Assembly (NCBI GenBank): GCA_021812785.1
Contig: JAKAMR010000047.1
Location: 1-21,180 of the forward strand
Direction of reading: 5' to 3'
DNA: 21,180 nucleotides
Source: Nitrospirota bacterium
GTDB lineage: Bacteria > Nitrospirota > Thermodesulfovibrionia > Thermodesulfovibrionales > JdFR-88
Shown here: piece by piece, positions 1 through 7,643 of the stretch
Numbering within the stretch: position 1 is the stretch's first letter
Layout: every line of letters starts with the position of its first letter
Translations under genes and position numbers: made by a program
The notes under the pieces: generated by a model
The model's database searches: none
The model's input: the letters and a program-made list of their open reading frames with translations, nothing else
Told to the model about the DNA's origin: nothing

Positions 1-12
1 CCTGTTTGACAT
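1..12 (-). CDS. Possible start of a further minus-strand gene (4 codons visible)
   Basis: An ATG at 12-10 on the minus strand is preceded by GGGAGG at a spacing of 5 nt, an ideal Shine-Dalgarno. Only M-S-N-R is visible before the window ends, so the product is unknown. A competing reading starts at the ATGATG at 53-48, directly after GAGAGGAG, and stays open to the edge in another frame. Either could be the gene following the truncated hsdM. Confidence 0.3.
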
Positions 13-90
13 GTATACCTCCCTTGCAAAGTGCAAAAGAAGATATACATCATCTCCTCTCAAAAATGGCGGGGTTTGATTCGACCCTAG

Positions 91-110
91 GTGGCGGGTT
101 TTAAGCGGCC
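91..110 (-). repeat. REP-like half-site at the hsdM break
   Basis: On the minus strand the hsdM stop codon sits in CTTAAAACCCGCCACCTAGG. This resembles one arm plus tail of the REP palindromes at 2375-2395 and 2673-2693 (TTTAAAACCCGCCCCTACG). A second GGCGGGGTTT lies at 68-77. I infer that a REP-related rearrangement cut hsdM here. The match is short and imperfect. Confidence 0.3.
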
Positions 111-1291
111 GCTAACATGAAATCCTTATTTGTCCTGAAATCATAGATCCAGAGCTTTTTTGTCGATGGCTTTTCCGATGCCAGTTTCTTGTCAAAAAAA
201 AGTACGTTCGCTTTCACCCCCTGGGCATAAAAAAGGCCGGTCGGAAGCCTTAATAGCGTGTGCACGTCGCATTCATGGAGCAGTTTCCTTCTGACGGTTT
301 CCCCCGCGCCGCCTTCAAAAAGCACATTATCCGGAACAACAACGGCGGCGCGGCCGTTCTGCTTAAGCAGGGTCTTCACGTGCTGCACAAAATTCAGTTG
401 CTTGTTCGATGTAGTTGCACAGAAATCGTCCCGCTCAATGATCTCCTTTTCCTTGTAGACCTTACCATCCTGACCCACTATGGCGGTGCTGCTCTTCTTT
501 CCGAAAGGGGGATTGGTCAGGACTATTTCATAGCGGTTTCTTGGATCAGAGGCCAGGGAATCGGTGACGGCAAGGGGGAGCTTTTGCCCGTTTGTCCCTA
601 TGCCATGTAGCATAAGATTCATGGCGCACAGCCGTGCTGTGCCTTGTACCAGCTCAACGCCGAATAACGTCTCGTGCTTGAGCCCCTTCTTTTCCTCTTT
701 TGTCAGGTTCTTGTTGTGCTCAAGAATATAATCGTGGGCGGCTATCAGGAACCCGCCGGTACCGCAGGCAGGATCTGAAATGGTTTCTCCTGGTTTAGGG
801 GCGATACAGTCCACCATGGCCCTGATCAGCGGGCGAGGCGTAAAATACTGCCCTGCCCCGGTCTTGACGTCCTGCGCATTCTTTTCCAGGAGCCCTTCGT
901 AGGCGTCCCCCTTCACATCCGCGCTCATTGAAGACCAGTTTTCCTTATCGATAAGATCGACAATGAGGCGTCTGAGCTTCGCCGGGTCCTGAAATTTGTT
1001 CTGGGCCTTGCCGAAGATGAGGCCCAGTAGCCCCTTTTCCTGCCCTAACTTTTCGAGGATATGCCTGTAATGATCGAAAAGATCGTCACCATCTTTCTTT
1101 AACAGAGAAGGCCAGCTATAGGAGGCCGGAACAGGGTTTTCCTGCTTGTAGGGCGGCTTTGACCTTTCATCGGCCATCTTGAGGAAGAGCAGATATGTAA
1201 GCTGTTCCACATAATCCCCATAGCTCATCCCATCGTCCCGAAGGACGTTACAGTAGTTCCAGAGTTTTTGAACGATTGAGGCCGGTGTCAT
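101..1291 (-). CDS. hsdM: Type I restriction-modification DNA methyltransferase subunit, C-terminally truncated
   Basis: This is an N6-adenine DNA methylase of the HsdM family. With HsdS it would form the modification enzyme and with HsdR the restriction complex. Visible are the N-terminal HsdM helical domain (about 1-135), the SAM-binding motif I DPACGTGG (173-180) and the catalytic motif IV NPPF (260-263). The ATG at 1291 has AGGAGAGG a few bases upstream. The protein has 396 residues, while HsdM relatives are usually near 480-520. It follows the family as far as KLWIYDFRTNKDF and then ends in an abrupt MLAAA and stop, so the C-terminal helical part that contacts HsdS is missing. The sequence after the break resembles half a REP element. 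It is the last hsd gene of a minus-strand R-S-M order and is separated from hsdS by rayT and fic. Family assignment is firm; activity is doubtful. Confidence 0.93.
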   Translation of the reverse strand: MTPASIVQKLWNYCNVLRDDGMSYGDYVEQLTYLLFLKMADERSKPPYKQENPVPASYSWPSLLKKDGDDLFDHYRHILEKLGQEKGLLGLIFGKAQNKFQDPAKLRRLIVDLIDKENWSSMSADVKGDAYEGLLEKNAQDVKTGAGQYFTPRPLIRAMVDCIAPKPGETISDPACGTGGFLIAAHDYILEHNKNLTKEEKKGLKHETLFGVELVQGTARLCAMNLMLHGIGTNGQKLPLAVTDSLASDPRNRYEIVLTNPPFGKKSSTAIVGQDGKVYKEKEIIERDDFCATTSNKQLNFVQHVKTLLKQNGRAAVVVPDNVLFEGGAGETVRRKLLHECDVHTLLRLPTGLFYAQGVKANVLFFDKKLASEKPSTKKLWIYDFRTNKDFMLAAA

Positions 1292-1313
1292 TTATATCCT
1301 CTCCTGTTATAAT
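1285..1313 (+). promoter_or_regulatory. Candidate sigma70 promoter for the Fic-antitoxin-like gene
   Basis: GTGTCA (1285-1290), a 17-bp spacer, and a perfect TATAAT (1308-1313). Transcription would start about 7 nt downstream, at or next to the ATG at 1320, so the mRNA would be leaderless; indeed no Shine-Dalgarno precedes that ATG. The element overlaps the hsdM start codon and ribosome site on the other strand. Confidence 0.45.
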
Positions 1314-1319
1314 ATACAT

Positions 1320-1511
1320 ATGAAAAACAAGTCCTTACTAAAGACTAATCCCTATCTAAAGAATCCCGAAAAACGCCAGGAGATTATTGAAACTTTTGTC
1401 GTTTCTTCCTCCGCGATTGAAGGCATGCGCTCGGCCGCCGAGAAAGCTTTCATTAAGCCTTCCGATGTCCGCCACCTAGTGTCCGTCTCGTCCTCGAAAG
1501 CACGTCGTTAA
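1320..1511 (+). CDS. Small Fic-antitoxin-like protein with inhibitory SxxxEG motif
   Basis: A 63-residue protein beginning MKNKSLLKTNPYLKNPEKR, a head I associate with small proteins found beside Fic genes. It contains SSAIEG (30-35), matching the (S/T)xxxE(G/N) inhibitory helix whose glutamate blocks ATP binding in Fic proteins (as in VbhA or class II Fic N-termini). It is therefore a plausible antitoxin of the neighbouring Fic protein. Unusually it is encoded on the opposite strand and convergent to fic, and its last 59 nt (1453-1511) overlap the fic 3' end. The C-terminal tail past residue 44 may come from readthrough into fic antisense rather than conserved antitoxin sequence. The start is leaderless, with a TATAAT just upstream. 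The function is inferred from the motif and neighbour. Confidence 0.6.
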   Translation: MKNKSLLKTNPYLKNPEKRQEIIETFVVSSSAIEGMRSAAEKAFIKPSDVRHLVSVSSSKARR

Positions 1512-2118
1512 AAACCAGTTTCATCGGTTCGTAGTCCTGATCAGCACCAGCTTGCACTGCGGCAAAGTATGCTTTTTTCTTTTTTCCGCGAATTCCCGAG
1601 AAATCCAAACCCGGCAACCCTGCCTGAAATGCCATTAACACAGCCAGCAGTCTACCGGATCTTCCATTACCTTCGCGGAAAGGATGAATTAGCATTAGTT
1701 CAGCATGGACGACCGCCAACGCTGTAATAATTTCATTATCGTTTTCAAAAAGGCAAGGGGTATATTTATGCAGAGCGCCTTTTTCCAGCTCCTGCATCAG
1801 TTTCGGGATATGCCGCGCCGCCGCGAATGGGAACCCCTCTTTTGATATGTTCACCTGACGGTATTGCCCTGCCCAGGCATAGATGTCTCCTAACCAGACC
1901 TTATGTATGTTGCAGATGTCCGCTGCGGTAAAACGGTGGTCTTTTTCAAATCTGGCAGCAAGAAGGGGCACTGAAAGGGCATACCACTCGGCCTCTATTA
2001 TATCCATCTCACGCCTGCTTGTAATATGTAAAATGTTTTTGAGCACACGCCCGCGTGAGCCCGGTTCGAACTGGTCTTCGGTGAGGTGGGAGGTCTGATA
2101 GCGTGGTGATTTCTTCAC
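1453..2118 (-). CDS. fic: Fic/DOC-family protein, probable AMP transferase
   Basis: This 221-residue Fic-domain protein carries the full catalytic motif HPFREGNGRSGR (145-156). In the family, His acts as base, Phe packs, Glu binds Mg and GNGRxxR holds the nucleotide phosphates. Such enzymes move AMP from ATP to hydroxyls of target proteins. Upstream regions (WAGQYRQVNISKEGFPFA, about 82-99) fit the family's beta-flap. No inhibitory SxxxEG helix is evident at its own N-terminus, consistent with a separate antitoxin, which is the convergent plus-strand gene at 1320-1511. The start is GTG at 2118 with GAGG upstream, only 8 nt after the rayT stop, so it is probably translated from the same mRNA. 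Fic genes within type I RM loci are known cargo. Toxin role inferred. Confidence 0.88.
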   Translation of the reverse strand: MKKSPRYQTSHLTEDQFEPGSRGRVLKNILHITSRREMDIIEAEWYALSVPLLAARFEKDHRFTAADICNIHKVWLGDIYAWAGQYRQVNISKEGFPFAAARHIPKLMQELEKGALHKYTPCLFENDNEIITALAVVHAELMLIHPFREGNGRSGRLLAVLMAFQAGLPGLDFSGIRGKKKKAYFAAVQAGADQDYEPMKLVFNDVLSRTRRTLGGGHRKA

Positions 2119-2126
2119 CGTGTGCC

Positions 2127-2666
2127 TCAGATATTAGGGCGAACTGGCCGTTCGCCTCTACAAAAAGGATTTTCAGAATCGGTTTGCCATTGCAAAGGAT
2201 TGGTTGCAATATATTCCCTTATCCCGTCCAGTTCGGCATCTGTTCTAATGATTCTTTCGTAATAATTACGTTGCCAAACCGGGATGCCGGGGGTATAGCG
2301 AATGCGGTTCATGCGCCGTGACGAAAACGTTTTGAATGCCCGGACAATTTCTGTCAAACCGCGTCGTTTCGTAGGGGCGGGTTTTAAACCCGCCCGTTCC
2401 GTTAAAATGATGATGCCATGAACGTGGTTGGGCATAACCGCGAATTCATCCAGTTGCACATGATGATAATGGTTGGGCAGGTCGTCCCAACATTTCAATA
2501 CGATTTCACCGTGTCCATTTAATAACATTTCGCTATTCCTGATTTCCCCGAACAAGCATTCTCTTTCCCAAGCGCAAATTGTGACAAAATACGCCCCTGC
2601 CCGTGAATAATCATAATCCTTCAGGCGGATCGCCCTGCGATGATGAATTTCAGGCGATGTGGGCCG
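2127..2666 (-). CDS. REP-associated tyrosine transposase (RayT), Y1/HUH family, no normal start codon
   Basis: A single-strand Y1 transposase relative that handles REP hairpins. The HUH pair is in MPNHVHGII (plus-strand codons near 2418-2432), and the tyrosine region is NYYERIIR (near 2252-2275). Family sequence begins well before the first conventional start. Codons from 2666 downward read RPTSPEIHHRRAIRLKDYDY...GAYFVTICAW, the standard RayT head, but contain no ATG, GTG or TTG until TTG at 2555. The reading frame is closed by TAA at 2669-2667, at the edge of REP palindrome B. The original ATG was probably lost, so the gene may be inactive or start at a poor codon. A REP palindrome is embedded in the coding region (2375-2395), giving the internal AGLKPAPTK segment typical of such proteins. 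It lies between hsdS and fic, so it is probably an insertion. Confidence 0.85.
   Translation of the reverse strand, partial: RPTSPEIHHRRAIRLKDYDYSRAGAYFVTICAWERECLFGEIRNSEMLLNGHGEIVLKCWDDLPNHYHHVQLDEFAVMPNHVHGIIILTERAGLKPAPTKRRGLTEIVRAFKTFSSRRMNRIRYTPGIPVWQRNYYERIIRTDAELDGIREYIATNPLQWQTDSENPFCRGERPVRPNI
2138..2156. repeat. REP-like palindrome at the rayT 3' end
   Basis: Inverted repeat GGCGAAC / GTTCGCC with loop TGGCC, followed by TCTAC. It lies over the last rayT codons and just ahead of the fic ribosome site. The arm-plus-CTAC form is similar to the three other palindromes nearby, though the core differs. Confidence 0.55.
2359..2396 (-). repeat. REP copy A, inside rayT
   Basis: The palindrome core is at 2375-2395, arms GGGCGGGTTT and AAACCCGCCC with one central base. 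With its CTACGAAACG tail this 38-nt segment is an inverted copy of the segment at 2672-2709 with one mismatch. It is translated as part of RayT. Confidence 0.75.
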
Positions 2667-2671
2667 TTAAC

Positions 2672-2709
2672 CGGGCGGGTTTAAAACCCGCCCCTACGAA
2701 ACGGCGCGG
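2672..2709 (+). repeat. REP copy B, upstream of rayT
   Basis: Core palindrome at 2673-2693, arms GGGCGGGTTT and AAACCCGCCC, tail CCTACGAAACGGCGCGG. It matches copy A in inverted orientation at 37 of 38 positions and directly abuts the stop codon that closes the rayT frame upstream. Confidence 0.75.
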
Positions 2710-2756
2710 GCTGATGGAATTCGTGCATGACATTTAATCCGAAAACGTCTTTAAAA

Positions 2757-2783
2757 GGGCAGGTTTGAAACCTGCCCCTACGT
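2757..2783 (+). repeat. REP copy C, variant
   Basis: Palindrome with arms GGGCAGGTTT and AAACCTGCCC (2757-2777) followed by CTACG. The C-to-A change in the left arm is matched by the compensating G-to-T change in the right arm, so the hairpin is conserved. It sits between hsdS and copy B. Confidence 0.65.
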
Positions 2784-2813
2784 TTAACGTGACAATTTCA
2801 TCACAATTTTTCA

Positions 2814-4211
2814 TTAACGATTGCGTCCATTAAAACCGCCCGAAAAAGCTTTCTGCAAAATCGACTGGCGTAGGCGTTCAACGCGTTTAAGGTTGATTTC
2901 AATAACTTTTTCGATTTCGTCAATAACAGAGCAATAGTTTTCGATTTCTTCAGCGATTTTCTCTTGCTCTGCATCGGGAGGAAAAGGGACTGAGAGAGCT
3001 TGCAATTTTGAACCGTTGACATTTGCTTGTCCTACCTGTTGCGAGACTACCGACTTGATCCATCTTCGGCCAGCATTGGAATTTATGTAATAGCTTACAA
3101 AATTAGATCTTGCACTATTATCGAACTGCACTCTTATAAGATAAGAGGCAAATGAACACGGCTTGGGCATGTCCTTATAGACGGCAGTTTTCCCAACAAG
3201 TTCTGGACTGTTGGTTCGATTAAATAAAAGGTCAGATTCTTTAAGTAAGAGTTCAGGAAATTCGGAATGATTTTTAGGTAAATATTTGAGATCATCCAAT
3301 TTAAGTCGGCCTTCAAAAATATTGCCCATTCTTATAATAGGGATGCCGTCTTGATCTTCATTTGTTTTCGCGGATGAGCCATATTGCACTTTGATAGCAA
3401 CCTGCTCGATTGTCGCCCACACCCATCCTTCCGGCAAATCGGGCAAATTCGAAGTGTCCGGCGCGGCGGGTTCTTTATATTTCTTTCCTGGATGCTCCTC
3501 TTCCCATTTCTTTTTCCTCTCGGCAAGGATGCGTTTCAATAATTCGCTTGCGGGCTCCACGTCAGGATGTTCTTTGCGCCATTCTTCCGTCAGCTTCCCT
3601 TCGACAGCGGCCTTGAGGACGGCGGCTTTATAACGCTTGAGATTGGCCTTAGCGCGCTTCAGGCCGGCGACAGCTTCATCCAATCGAGAAAATTGTTTTT
3701 CGATTTCTTGCACTATAGCTTTCTGCTGTTCTAGTGGAGCAAAGGGGAAAGGCAATTCGCGCAGAGTTTCAAGCCGAATACCTTTGACGGTTGTCCCAGA
3801 ACCCATATTTTCCAAATAATCAGCAATCGACATAATCCAATATTCAAGATATCCCTTATCAATTTCAGGAGAGGCAATTAAGGCTTTTAAATCCTGATTT
3901 ATAGCCGAAGCAAATGGAACACGAATTACCTTACCTAGACCAATTCGTGTTGCAATAATGACGGTATCTTTTGGAATAATATTTGTAGCACTTTTATTAA
4001 CAGCATCTTCTGAAATATGGTCAACCGAATCAGTGGGCCGTCGGGTTCGCATATCTTTAACTGTGAACCATGGGATAGAACCGTTCCAGAATTTGGGATT
4101 TGATTTTGAAGGTGTACCGCCTCCTATGATATCTGTCAACACCTCCCTGAGTGGCACAATCTTCCAATTATCAGGTAATTTTTTTTTGCTATGAAAAGAT
4201 TGCGCTATCAC
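2814..4211 (-). CDS. hsdS: Type I restriction-modification specificity subunit
   Basis: HsdS sets the bipartite DNA target of the type I enzyme. The 465 residues show the usual two-repeat layout: target-recognition domain 1 (about 12-160, starting LPDNWKIVPLREV), a central conserved helical spacer (about 160-235, FAPLEQQKAIVQEIEKQFSRLDEAV), domain 2 (about 257-400, starting LPEGWVWATIEQV) and a distal conserved helix (about 408-460, PFPPDAEQEKIAEEIENY). The length is normal for the family. The start is GTG at 4211 overlapping the hsdR stop as GTGA, so translation is probably coupled to hsdR. No ATG exists near the expected N-terminus. It appears intact, but its partner hsdM downstream is truncated and separated by rayT and fic. 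Confidence 0.94.
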   Translation of the reverse strand: MIAQSFHSKKKLPDNWKIVPLREVLTDIIGGGTPSKSNPKFWNGSIPWFTVKDMRTRRPTDSVDHISEDAVNKSATNIIPKDTVIIATRIGLGKVIRVPFASAINQDLKALIASPEIDKGYLEYWIMSIADYLENMGSGTTVKGIRLETLRELPFPFAPLEQQKAIVQEIEKQFSRLDEAVAGLKRAKANLKRYKAAVLKAAVEGKLTEEWRKEHPDVEPASELLKRILAERKKKWEEEHPGKKYKEPAAPDTSNLPDLPEGWVWATIEQVAIKVQYGSSAKTNEDQDGIPIIRMGNIFEGRLKLDDLKYLPKNHSEFPELLLKESDLLFNRTNSPELVGKTAVYKDMPKPCSFASYLIRVQFDNSARSNFVSYYINSNAGRRWIKSVVSQQVGQANVNGSKLQALSVPFPPDAEQEKIAEEIENYCSVIDEIEKVIEINLKRVERLRQSILQKAFSGGFNGRNR

Positions 4212-7054
4212 GCCGCCAGCACCCCATTCATATCTTCCATCACCTCATCGAGCCCATCCCCAAACACCTGGTGCGCCTTTCCGATTCCGCCTTCCTGGGC
4301 AAATGGCGCATAATCAAAATCATCCGCTTCTATGCTCAGGTTGGCGGCGATATGGTCCTTTATCATAGAGAGCCAGTGTTTCTGTTCCTCAGTGAATTTT
4401 TTGCCGCTGTTTTCCTGCTGGGCAAGCCAGGCGTTAAAATTGGCATCCACTTTTTCCGGGAATGGGACAAGCTCGTTTTCCTGATGTATCGCAAAGCGCA
4501 CAAGGGATACTATATCCGAAAGAATGTGCTGGGCGCTTGCCCCCCGTACCCTGGATTTTTCGAGCGCCGCATATGCATTCCAGAGGCCGTCAACACTCAA
4601 TTGATAAGGCGGCCGCTTGATATTATCTGAAAGGTCTTTTATCTGTTCATAGCGAAGCCTTTGTTTGTAAGGCCTGCTGTAAAGGACTTGCAGGGCAGTT
4701 ATCTCGTCCTTGTTGTCCTTTATGAACTGCTCAAAAGACTGCACCATGCCCTTTGCCTTCTCCAGCGCCTGCGCGCTGAAATTCGCGGCTATCACCTCGT
4801 CCTTGCTTACCGTGTCTATTATCTGCTCGGTGGCCCGGTGGAGGTCGAGAATTTTGAGGCGCAATTCAGCATTATTGAAAGACTTAACCTCCTCAATAAT
4901 CAGCTTTTTTGCCGCTTTCTCTATCTGGTCGGGCAAAGGCTCCGCCGTGCCGGGATTGTCCTTTTTAGCCTGCTCGATATGCAAATCGGGGTCGAGCGAA
5001 CGCAAAAGACCGCCGGTCAATTCCTTAAGGCCCTTTCCTCCCGACAGTTTTGAAAGTTCGGCTTTATCTTCTTCTGTAATCTTGCCTTCCAGACGGGCAA
5101 GGCGACCAGCGATTGAGGATATGACATCTTTTTCGGTATTCCCAAGGGCTACCGCCTGGAGGAGCTTTTCAAGGGAAACGGAGCGCTTCCGCTCCATCGG
5201 CCGGGAGTCTGTCTTTACTGCCTCACAGATGCCCACGGCATCAACTATAACAAAATGGTCTTTCCCCTTCGCGTCAGGAGTAACCGATTGGAGGTCATCA
5301 TCTTTGATTACACGAATCCCTCTGCCTTTCATCTGCTCGAAATAAGACCGCGACTTCACGGAGCGTAGAAACATGACTATTTCAAGAGGTTTTATGTCCG
5401 TTCCGGTCGCTATCATGTCCACCGTGACCGCAATACGAGGGAAGTAATCGTTCCGGAAAGATTTGATCAGCTCATCAGGCTTTACGCCAGTCGTCTTGTA
5501 TGTGATCTTCTGGGCGAAATCGTTGCCCTTTCCGAATTCTTCCCGTACTATGCGGACGATGTCCTCGGCATGGGAATCGTCCTTGGCGAAGATGAGAGTC
5601 TTGGGCACTTCGGTGCGGCCCGGGTATATCTCGGTAAAGAGCTTTTCCTTAAAAGTCTTTATTACCGTGCGGATCTGGTCAACGGCTACAATGTCCCTGT
5701 CGATCTGCTGCCCTGTATAAGTCAGGTCCTCATCAAGCTGTTCCCATCGGACGGCGCGGGTTTCCCTGTCGCGCTTGTCCACATAAAAGCCTGCATCCAC
5801 AATAGAGCCGCTTTGGGTAATCTTTGTGTGTATCTCGTAAACATCATAATTTACGTTCACCCCATCGGCCACGGCCTGCTCATGAGGATATTCCATTACA
5901 AGGTTCTGGTTAAAAAAACCGAAGGTCTGTTTGTTTGGCGTTGCGGTGAGTCCTATTATAAAGGCGTCAAAGTATTCGAGCACCTGCCGCCACAGGCCGT
6001 AAATCGAGCGATGACATTCGTCCGTGACAATGATATCGAAGGTCTCGGGCGGGACCAGGGGGTTATATTCAACCGGGGGAGGCCCCTTGAAAAGGCTTTC
6101 GAGGCCCCCTGCGGAGTGCTCATCGACCTCTTCATCCAGTTCTTCGCCTTTGAGAATGGAATATAGCCGCTGAATCGTGGAGATGCAAGCGCGGGCGGTT
6201 GTGTCTATCTTGTTGGACTTTAGCTGCTGAACGATGTACTCCTCTGTAAATTTATATGGACTGTAAGGGGATTGGAACTGATCGAATTCCTTTTTTGTCT
6301 GGCGGCCCAGATTGGCCCGGTCCACAAGAAAGAGGACCCGTTTTGCACCTCCGAATTTTATGAGCCGGTAAATGAAATTGACGGCGGTGAAGGTCTTGCC
6401 GCTTCCCGTTGCCATCTGGATGAGGGCGCGGGGGCGGTTTTCGGCCAGGGATTTTTCAAGATTCCTGATGGCCTTGATCTGGGCGGGCCATAGTCCTTCT
6501 TCGATTAAGGAAGGTATTTGGGTAAGGCGTTGTCGAAGAGATGCAGACTCGTCATATCCTTGTTGTCCCTCCCTCGCTCCAAAAACTTTGCTGGAAGAGT
6601 TCATCTGGCCGGGGTCAGCGCTGTCCTCTCCTAACTTCAGCCATTCCGCCAGAGTTTCCGGCCTATGAAAAGAAAAGACATTTCTTGAGCAGGGCACGGG
6701 ATCAAGTCCGTTTGTAAACCGGGTCTCAACCCCTGTGGACTGATAACAGAAAGGAAGCGGACGATGCCAGGCGGGAAGCTCGTCTGGAAGCCCGCTTTTA
6801 TACTTATCGGACTGGATTTCTACCCCAGTCAGGGTGGTCCCCGCCTTTTTTGCCTCGATCACTCCAGAGGCCTTTCCATCTATATAAAGTAGATAATCGG
6901 CAAAGCCATGTCCTTTTTTGAGGGGAAATTCACGGATTGCGACTCCTGGACCGGCGTTAATATTTACATGGTCCATATCCTGAACAGCCCAGCCAGCCTG
7001 TTCGAGCATTTTGTCTATTATTTCGCGGGCCTTATCTTCGGGTGAGTTTCCCAT
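4208..7054 (-). CDS. hsdR: Type I restriction endonuclease subunit R (EcoEI-like)
   Basis: HsdR is the DNA-translocating and cleaving subunit. The 948 residues contain an N-terminal PD-(D/E)xK nuclease with D53 and E67-A-K69. A superfamily 2 helicase motor follows: Walker A ATGSGKT (215-221), DECH box (345-348), LTATP (369-373), TGTDIKP (550-556) and QMKGRGIR (574-581). A C-terminal helical domain for binding the methylase begins near 640. Length and order fit the EcoEI/type IB-like R subunits. The ATG at 7054 has GGAG four bases upstream. It is the first hsd gene here and its stop overlaps the hsdS start. The gene looks fully intact, so restriction potential without a full HsdM would be inert or dangerous unless another methylase exists. 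Confidence 0.95.
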   Translation of the reverse strand: MGNSPEDKAREIIDKMLEQAGWAVQDMDHVNINAGPGVAIREFPLKKGHGFADYLLYIDGKASGVIEAKKAGTTLTGVEIQSDKYKSGLPDELPAWHRPLPFCYQSTGVETRFTNGLDPVPCSRNVFSFHRPETLAEWLKLGEDSADPGQMNSSSKVFGAREGQQGYDESASLRQRLTQIPSLIEEGLWPAQIKAIRNLEKSLAENRPRALIQMATGSGKTFTAVNFIYRLIKFGGAKRVLFLVDRANLGRQTKKEFDQFQSPYSPYKFTEEYIVQQLKSNKIDTTARACISTIQRLYSILKGEELDEEVDEHSAGGLESLFKGPPPVEYNPLVPPETFDIIVTDECHRSIYGLWRQVLEYFDAFIIGLTATPNKQTFGFFNQNLVMEYPHEQAVADGVNVNYDVYEIHTKITQSGSIVDAGFYVDKRDRETRAVRWEQLDEDLTYTGQQIDRDIVAVDQIRTVIKTFKEKLFTEIYPGRTEVPKTLIFAKDDSHAEDIVRIVREEFGKGNDFAQKITYKTTGVKPDELIKSFRNDYFPRIAVTVDMIATGTDIKPLEIVMFLRSVKSRSYFEQMKGRGIRVIKDDDLQSVTPDAKGKDHFVIVDAVGICEAVKTDSRPMERKRSVSLEKLLQAVALGNTEKDVISSIAGRLARLEGKITEEDKAELSKLSGGKGLKELTGGLLRSLDPDLHIEQAKKDNPGTAEPLPDQIEKAAKKLIIEEVKSFNNAELRLKILDLHRATEQIIDTVSKDEVIAANFSAQALEKAKGMVQSFEQFIKDNKDEITALQVLYSRPYKQRLRYEQIKDLSDNIKRPPYQLSVDGLWNAYAALEKSRVRGASAQHILSDIVSLVRFAIHQENELVPFPEKVDANFNAWLAQQENSGKKFTEEQKHWLSMIKDHIAANLSIEADDFDYAPFAQEGGIGKAHQVFGDGLDEVMEDMNGVLAA

Positions 7055-7075
7055 TTTTCTCCAATTTTGCCTTAA

Positions 7076-7105
7076 ATATTAATGCCTTTTGATAGGATTT
7101 TGCAA
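7076..7105 (-). promoter_or_regulatory. Candidate promoter for hsdR
   Basis: On the minus strand, TTGCAA (7105-7100), an 18-bp spacer, then TAATAT (7081-7076), 22 nt before the hsdR start. Each box matches four of six consensus bases. This is a weak call by eye. Confidence 0.3.
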
Positions 7106-7149
7106 ACTATTCAAAAGGGCTTAAGCGAGAACCCTTAAGGAAAACTTCT

Positions 7150-7174
7150 AAAAAGAAAATCCAGAGAATTTTCT
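7150..7174 (-). terminator. Possible weak terminator after the phosphatase-like gene
   Basis: Minus-strand inverted repeat AGAAAAT / ATTTTCT with a 7-nt loop, followed by TTTT. The stem is almost all A-T, so it may only slow polymerase. It lies in the 152-nt gap between the two-gene operon and hsdR. Confidence 0.3.
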
Positions 7175-7206
7175 CGGCGGTGGCGAAATTGAACGGACCT
7201 ATAAGT

Positions 7207-7623
7207 TTAAAAACCATTGATAAGAAATGAGTATCCCGTAAGAGCCACAGAATTGAGAAGTTTGCTTTTCATCCCTGCGGCTTCGAAAGCGCCATATCTT
7301 TGGGATGCTCCCGAAAATTCAAAAATTTTTTTAGTGTCATCGATCCCCCAAAGCCCGCCTCCGATAACGGCCCACTCCCCACTATGGAGCGTGAAGAAAT
7401 CCTTTTTGCTATTGTATGATCCTTCAATACCTTTTAAGGCGCAAAAGCGTTCAACTATATTTGCATGGTAAACCGACAGCTCCTTGGGAGAAAGGACCAA
7501 ATACTCATCCCCACTCGCATCATCAAATATTTGGACAAATTTCCCGCTGCGCCTTCCCGGCATTTCAATTTTTTTAATTGTTCTGAAATATAGGTCAGAG
7601 TAATCTATGAAGAAGAAATTCAT
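7207..7623 (-). CDS. Janus/Ocnus (phosphohistidine phosphatase)-like protein
   Basis: A 138-residue protein with no signal peptide or membrane segment. From memory its second half lines up with eukaryotic PHPT1. YHANIVERF (52-60) compares with YHADIYDKV around the catalytic His53; VIGGGLWGI (87-94) compares with CLGGGRI; KKIFEFSGASQRYG (98-111) compares with KKIHVYGYSMAYG; and GYSFLI near the end compares with DYEVTW. The candidate catalytic residue is H53. If right, it could remove phosphate from histidine or related residues; the substrate is unknown. It lies 20 nt downstream of a ribbon-helix-helix gene on the same strand, with AGGAGAAAG as ribosome site, so the two form an operon. It reads on towards hsdR. 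Alternatively it is an uncharacterised family with the same fold. Homology is a pattern judgement and was not computed. Confidence 0.55.
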   Translation of the reverse strand: MNFFFIDYSDLYFRTIKKIEMPGRRSGKFVQIFDDASGDEYLVLSPKELSVYHANIVERFCALKGIEGSYNSKKDFFTLHSGEWAVIGGGLWGIDDTKKIFEFSGASQRYGAFEAAGMKSKLLNSVALTGYSFLINGF

Positions 7624-7643
7624 CTAAGTTCTTTCTCCTCTTT

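Noticed and set aside
4710..5345. Long plus-strand ORFs opposite hsdR
   Set aside because: They are antisense shadows of a gene with a full set of helicase motifs and have no features of their own.
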